Shown here: piece by piece, positions 40,418 to 40,920 of the stretch
Numbering within the stretch: the first letter of the stretch is position 1
Layout of the letters: each line of letters begins with the position of its first letter
Assembly: GCA_028691385.1 (NCBI GenBank)
Contig: JAQUZL010000003.1
Location: 1 to 40,920 of the forward strand
DNA: 40,920 nt
Source: Oscillospiraceae bacterium
GTDB taxonomy: Bacteria > Bacillota > Clostridia > Oscillospirales > Oscillospiraceae
Direction: 5' to 3'
Position numbers and translations under genes: made by a program
Notes under the pieces: generated by a model
Database searches by the model: none
Seen by the model: the letters and a program-made list of their open reading frames with translations, nothing else
What the model was told of the DNA's origin: nothing

Positions 40418-40783
40418 GTGAACGACATACAAAGTTCCACACATTCAAAGTGGAGATGCCAGTACTATATAGTTTTCGCTCCAAAATACCGCCGGAAAGA
40501 GATTTATGGCAAGATAACAGCGGACATAGGAGCGATACTTGGAGAATTGTGTAAACAAAAGAAAGGAGAAATCATAGAGGCAGAAGCGTGTCCCGACCAT
40601 ATCCATATGCGCATAAGCATCCCTCCAAGCCTCGGTGCGGCGCAGCTCATGGGGCTTCTCAAGGGCGAGCGTTCTTTGAGGATATTTGATAGGTATGTCA
40701 ATCTCAAAGATAAGCATGGAAGCAGGCATTCCTGCGCGCTGAAGCACTGGAAAGATACCGATAAAGCATGGAAAAGTCCCTGA
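40418..40783 (+). pseudogene. tnpA: Truncated IS200-type TnpA transposase
   Basis: Starts at GTG 40418 (AAGGCGG 7 nt upstream). It encodes SKWRCQYYIVFAPKYRRKEIYG, read as SKWRCQYYIVFAPK then YRRKEIYG, and the HUH motif PDHIHMRI (His61, His63), so the Y1-transposase core is recognisable. After GSRH (residue 104) the sequence leaves the family: the expected FWCRGYYVDTVGRN and the helix with the catalytic tyrosine and Gln are replaced by 17 unrelated residues. It is 121 aa against about 150. Without the tyrosine it should be unable to transpose. Its stop codon falls inside the hairpin at 40767-40812. Confidence 0.82.
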
Positions 40784-40812
40784 AAACAACCGTTTTCAGG
40801 GACTTTTCCATG
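40767..40812. terminator. 21-bp hairpin terminator for the convergent HTH gene
   Basis: Arms 40767-40787 and 40792-40812 are perfectly complementary over 21 bp with loop AACC (key core AAAAGTCCCTGAAAAC). It lies 10 nt after the stop codon of the minus-strand gene and contains the truncated tnpA stop. The run of T is within the 3' arm on each strand. Confidence 0.8.
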
Positions 40813-40822
40813 TGCGGCGCAT

Positions 40823-40920
40823 TCAGGTGCTTTCGTTTTCGCTTGAGAGGTTTCGCAAATGCAGATAGACCGTGTTTTTGGAGATGCCCAGCACCTCGGC
40901 AACCTTAATCACACCGTCCT
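40823..40920 (-). CDS. C-terminal end of an HTH regulator (YheO/HTH_22-like), partial
   Basis: The frame is open to the window edge; the visible 32 residues are DGVIKVAEVLGISKNTVYLH then LRNLSSENEST and a stop. This is a helix-turn-helix at the extreme C-terminus, VAxxLGISxxTVYxxLR, as in YheO-type (HTH_22) regulators that carry a PAS-like N-terminal domain. The rest of the gene is outside the window, so the effector and targets are unknown. It converges on the truncated IS element and ends at the hairpin at 40767-40812. Confidence 0.6.
   Translation of the reverse strand, partial: DGVIKVAEVLGISKNTVYLHLRNLSSENEST

Larger units (their letters stand above)
40305..40783 (+). mobile_element. IS200/IS605-type element, left end and 5' part only
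   Basis: From about 40305 the sequence carries a subterminal palindrome CACCGGC-TAT-GCCGGTG (40312-40328), a structured leader and the first part of tnpA. The right end is missing: family homology stops within tnpA near 40733, and no right-end hairpin is seen before the terminator at 40767-40812. No tnpB is present. The exact left boundary and target tetranucleotide cannot be set without a second copy. Confidence 0.7.

Noticed and set aside
13-40920. CRISPR array, tRNA or rRNA genes
   Set aside because: No regularly spaced repeats, cloverleaf structures or conserved rRNA segments were seen anywhere in the window.

Overview
The window looks like a chromosomal segment of a GC-rich Firmicute of the Clostridia, most like the gut Oscillospiraceae. 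The basis is strong AGGAGG-type ribosome sites, clostridial sigma-A promoters, a DUF739 phage-type regulator, a soluble-type chemosensory operon with CheC, and an Opp/Dpp transporter with typical Firmicute sequence. No rRNA, tRNA, CRISPR array or flagellar gene was seen. This placement is inference from protein style, not from a marker gene.

Region 1 (1-14,790) is a cell-surface glycan locus. On the plus strand are the end of a UDP-glucose dehydrogenase and an O-antigen ligase/polymerase-like membrane protein. A bidirectional terminator at 1836-1884 separates them from a compact minus-strand operon that reads from about 14,580 down to 1,888: wecC (UDP-ManNAc dehydrogenase), two CgeB-like glycosyltransferases, an ABC-2 permease and ATPase of the Wzm/Wzt (TagG/TagH) kind, a three-part glycosyltransferase (coiled coil, CgeB-like, GT2, Ig-like tail), a small Ig-like protein, and an unusual fusion of an alpha/beta hydrolase with a heparinase II/III-type lyase. 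The operon appears to make a uronic-acid-containing polymer, export it and perhaps edit it. Its leader is about 300 nt long and carries a strong terminator-like hairpin.

Region 2 (14,791-15,870) is a miniature lambda-like switch: a DUF739 Cro-like gene and a cI-like XRE gene face away from each other across two near-identical operators and two good promoters. Each regulator gene is followed by a previously easy-to-miss small ORF (43 and 42 aa). The Cro-like arm points into the glycan operon.

Region 3 (16,005-27,785) holds an SLC13/ArsB-like permease and a tightly packed chemosensory operon read from 27,675 to 17,194: hybrid histidine kinase, CheC, two short CheW-like proteins, CheR, CheB, CheY, an MCP, CheA and CheW, behind a clear sigma-A promoter and ending at a 17-bp-stem terminator.

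Region 4 (28,012-40,290) looks like a peptide or cysteine-conjugate scavenging locus built around a LysR regulator. To its left run oppA-oppB-oppC-oppD-oppF, two tandem ATC-hydrolase-family proteins, a gamma-glutamyl hydrolase-like amidotransferase and a PatB/MalY C-S lyase. To its right run the LysR gene, a 39-aa membrane protein and an M20 amidohydrolase. The enzymes could together strip glutathione- or mercapturate-type conjugates down to thiols; this is inference.

Region 5 (40,291-40,920) has a 3'-truncated IS200-type element with its left-end hairpin and RBS-masking leader intact, abutting the terminator of a convergent gene that ends in a helix-turn-helix.
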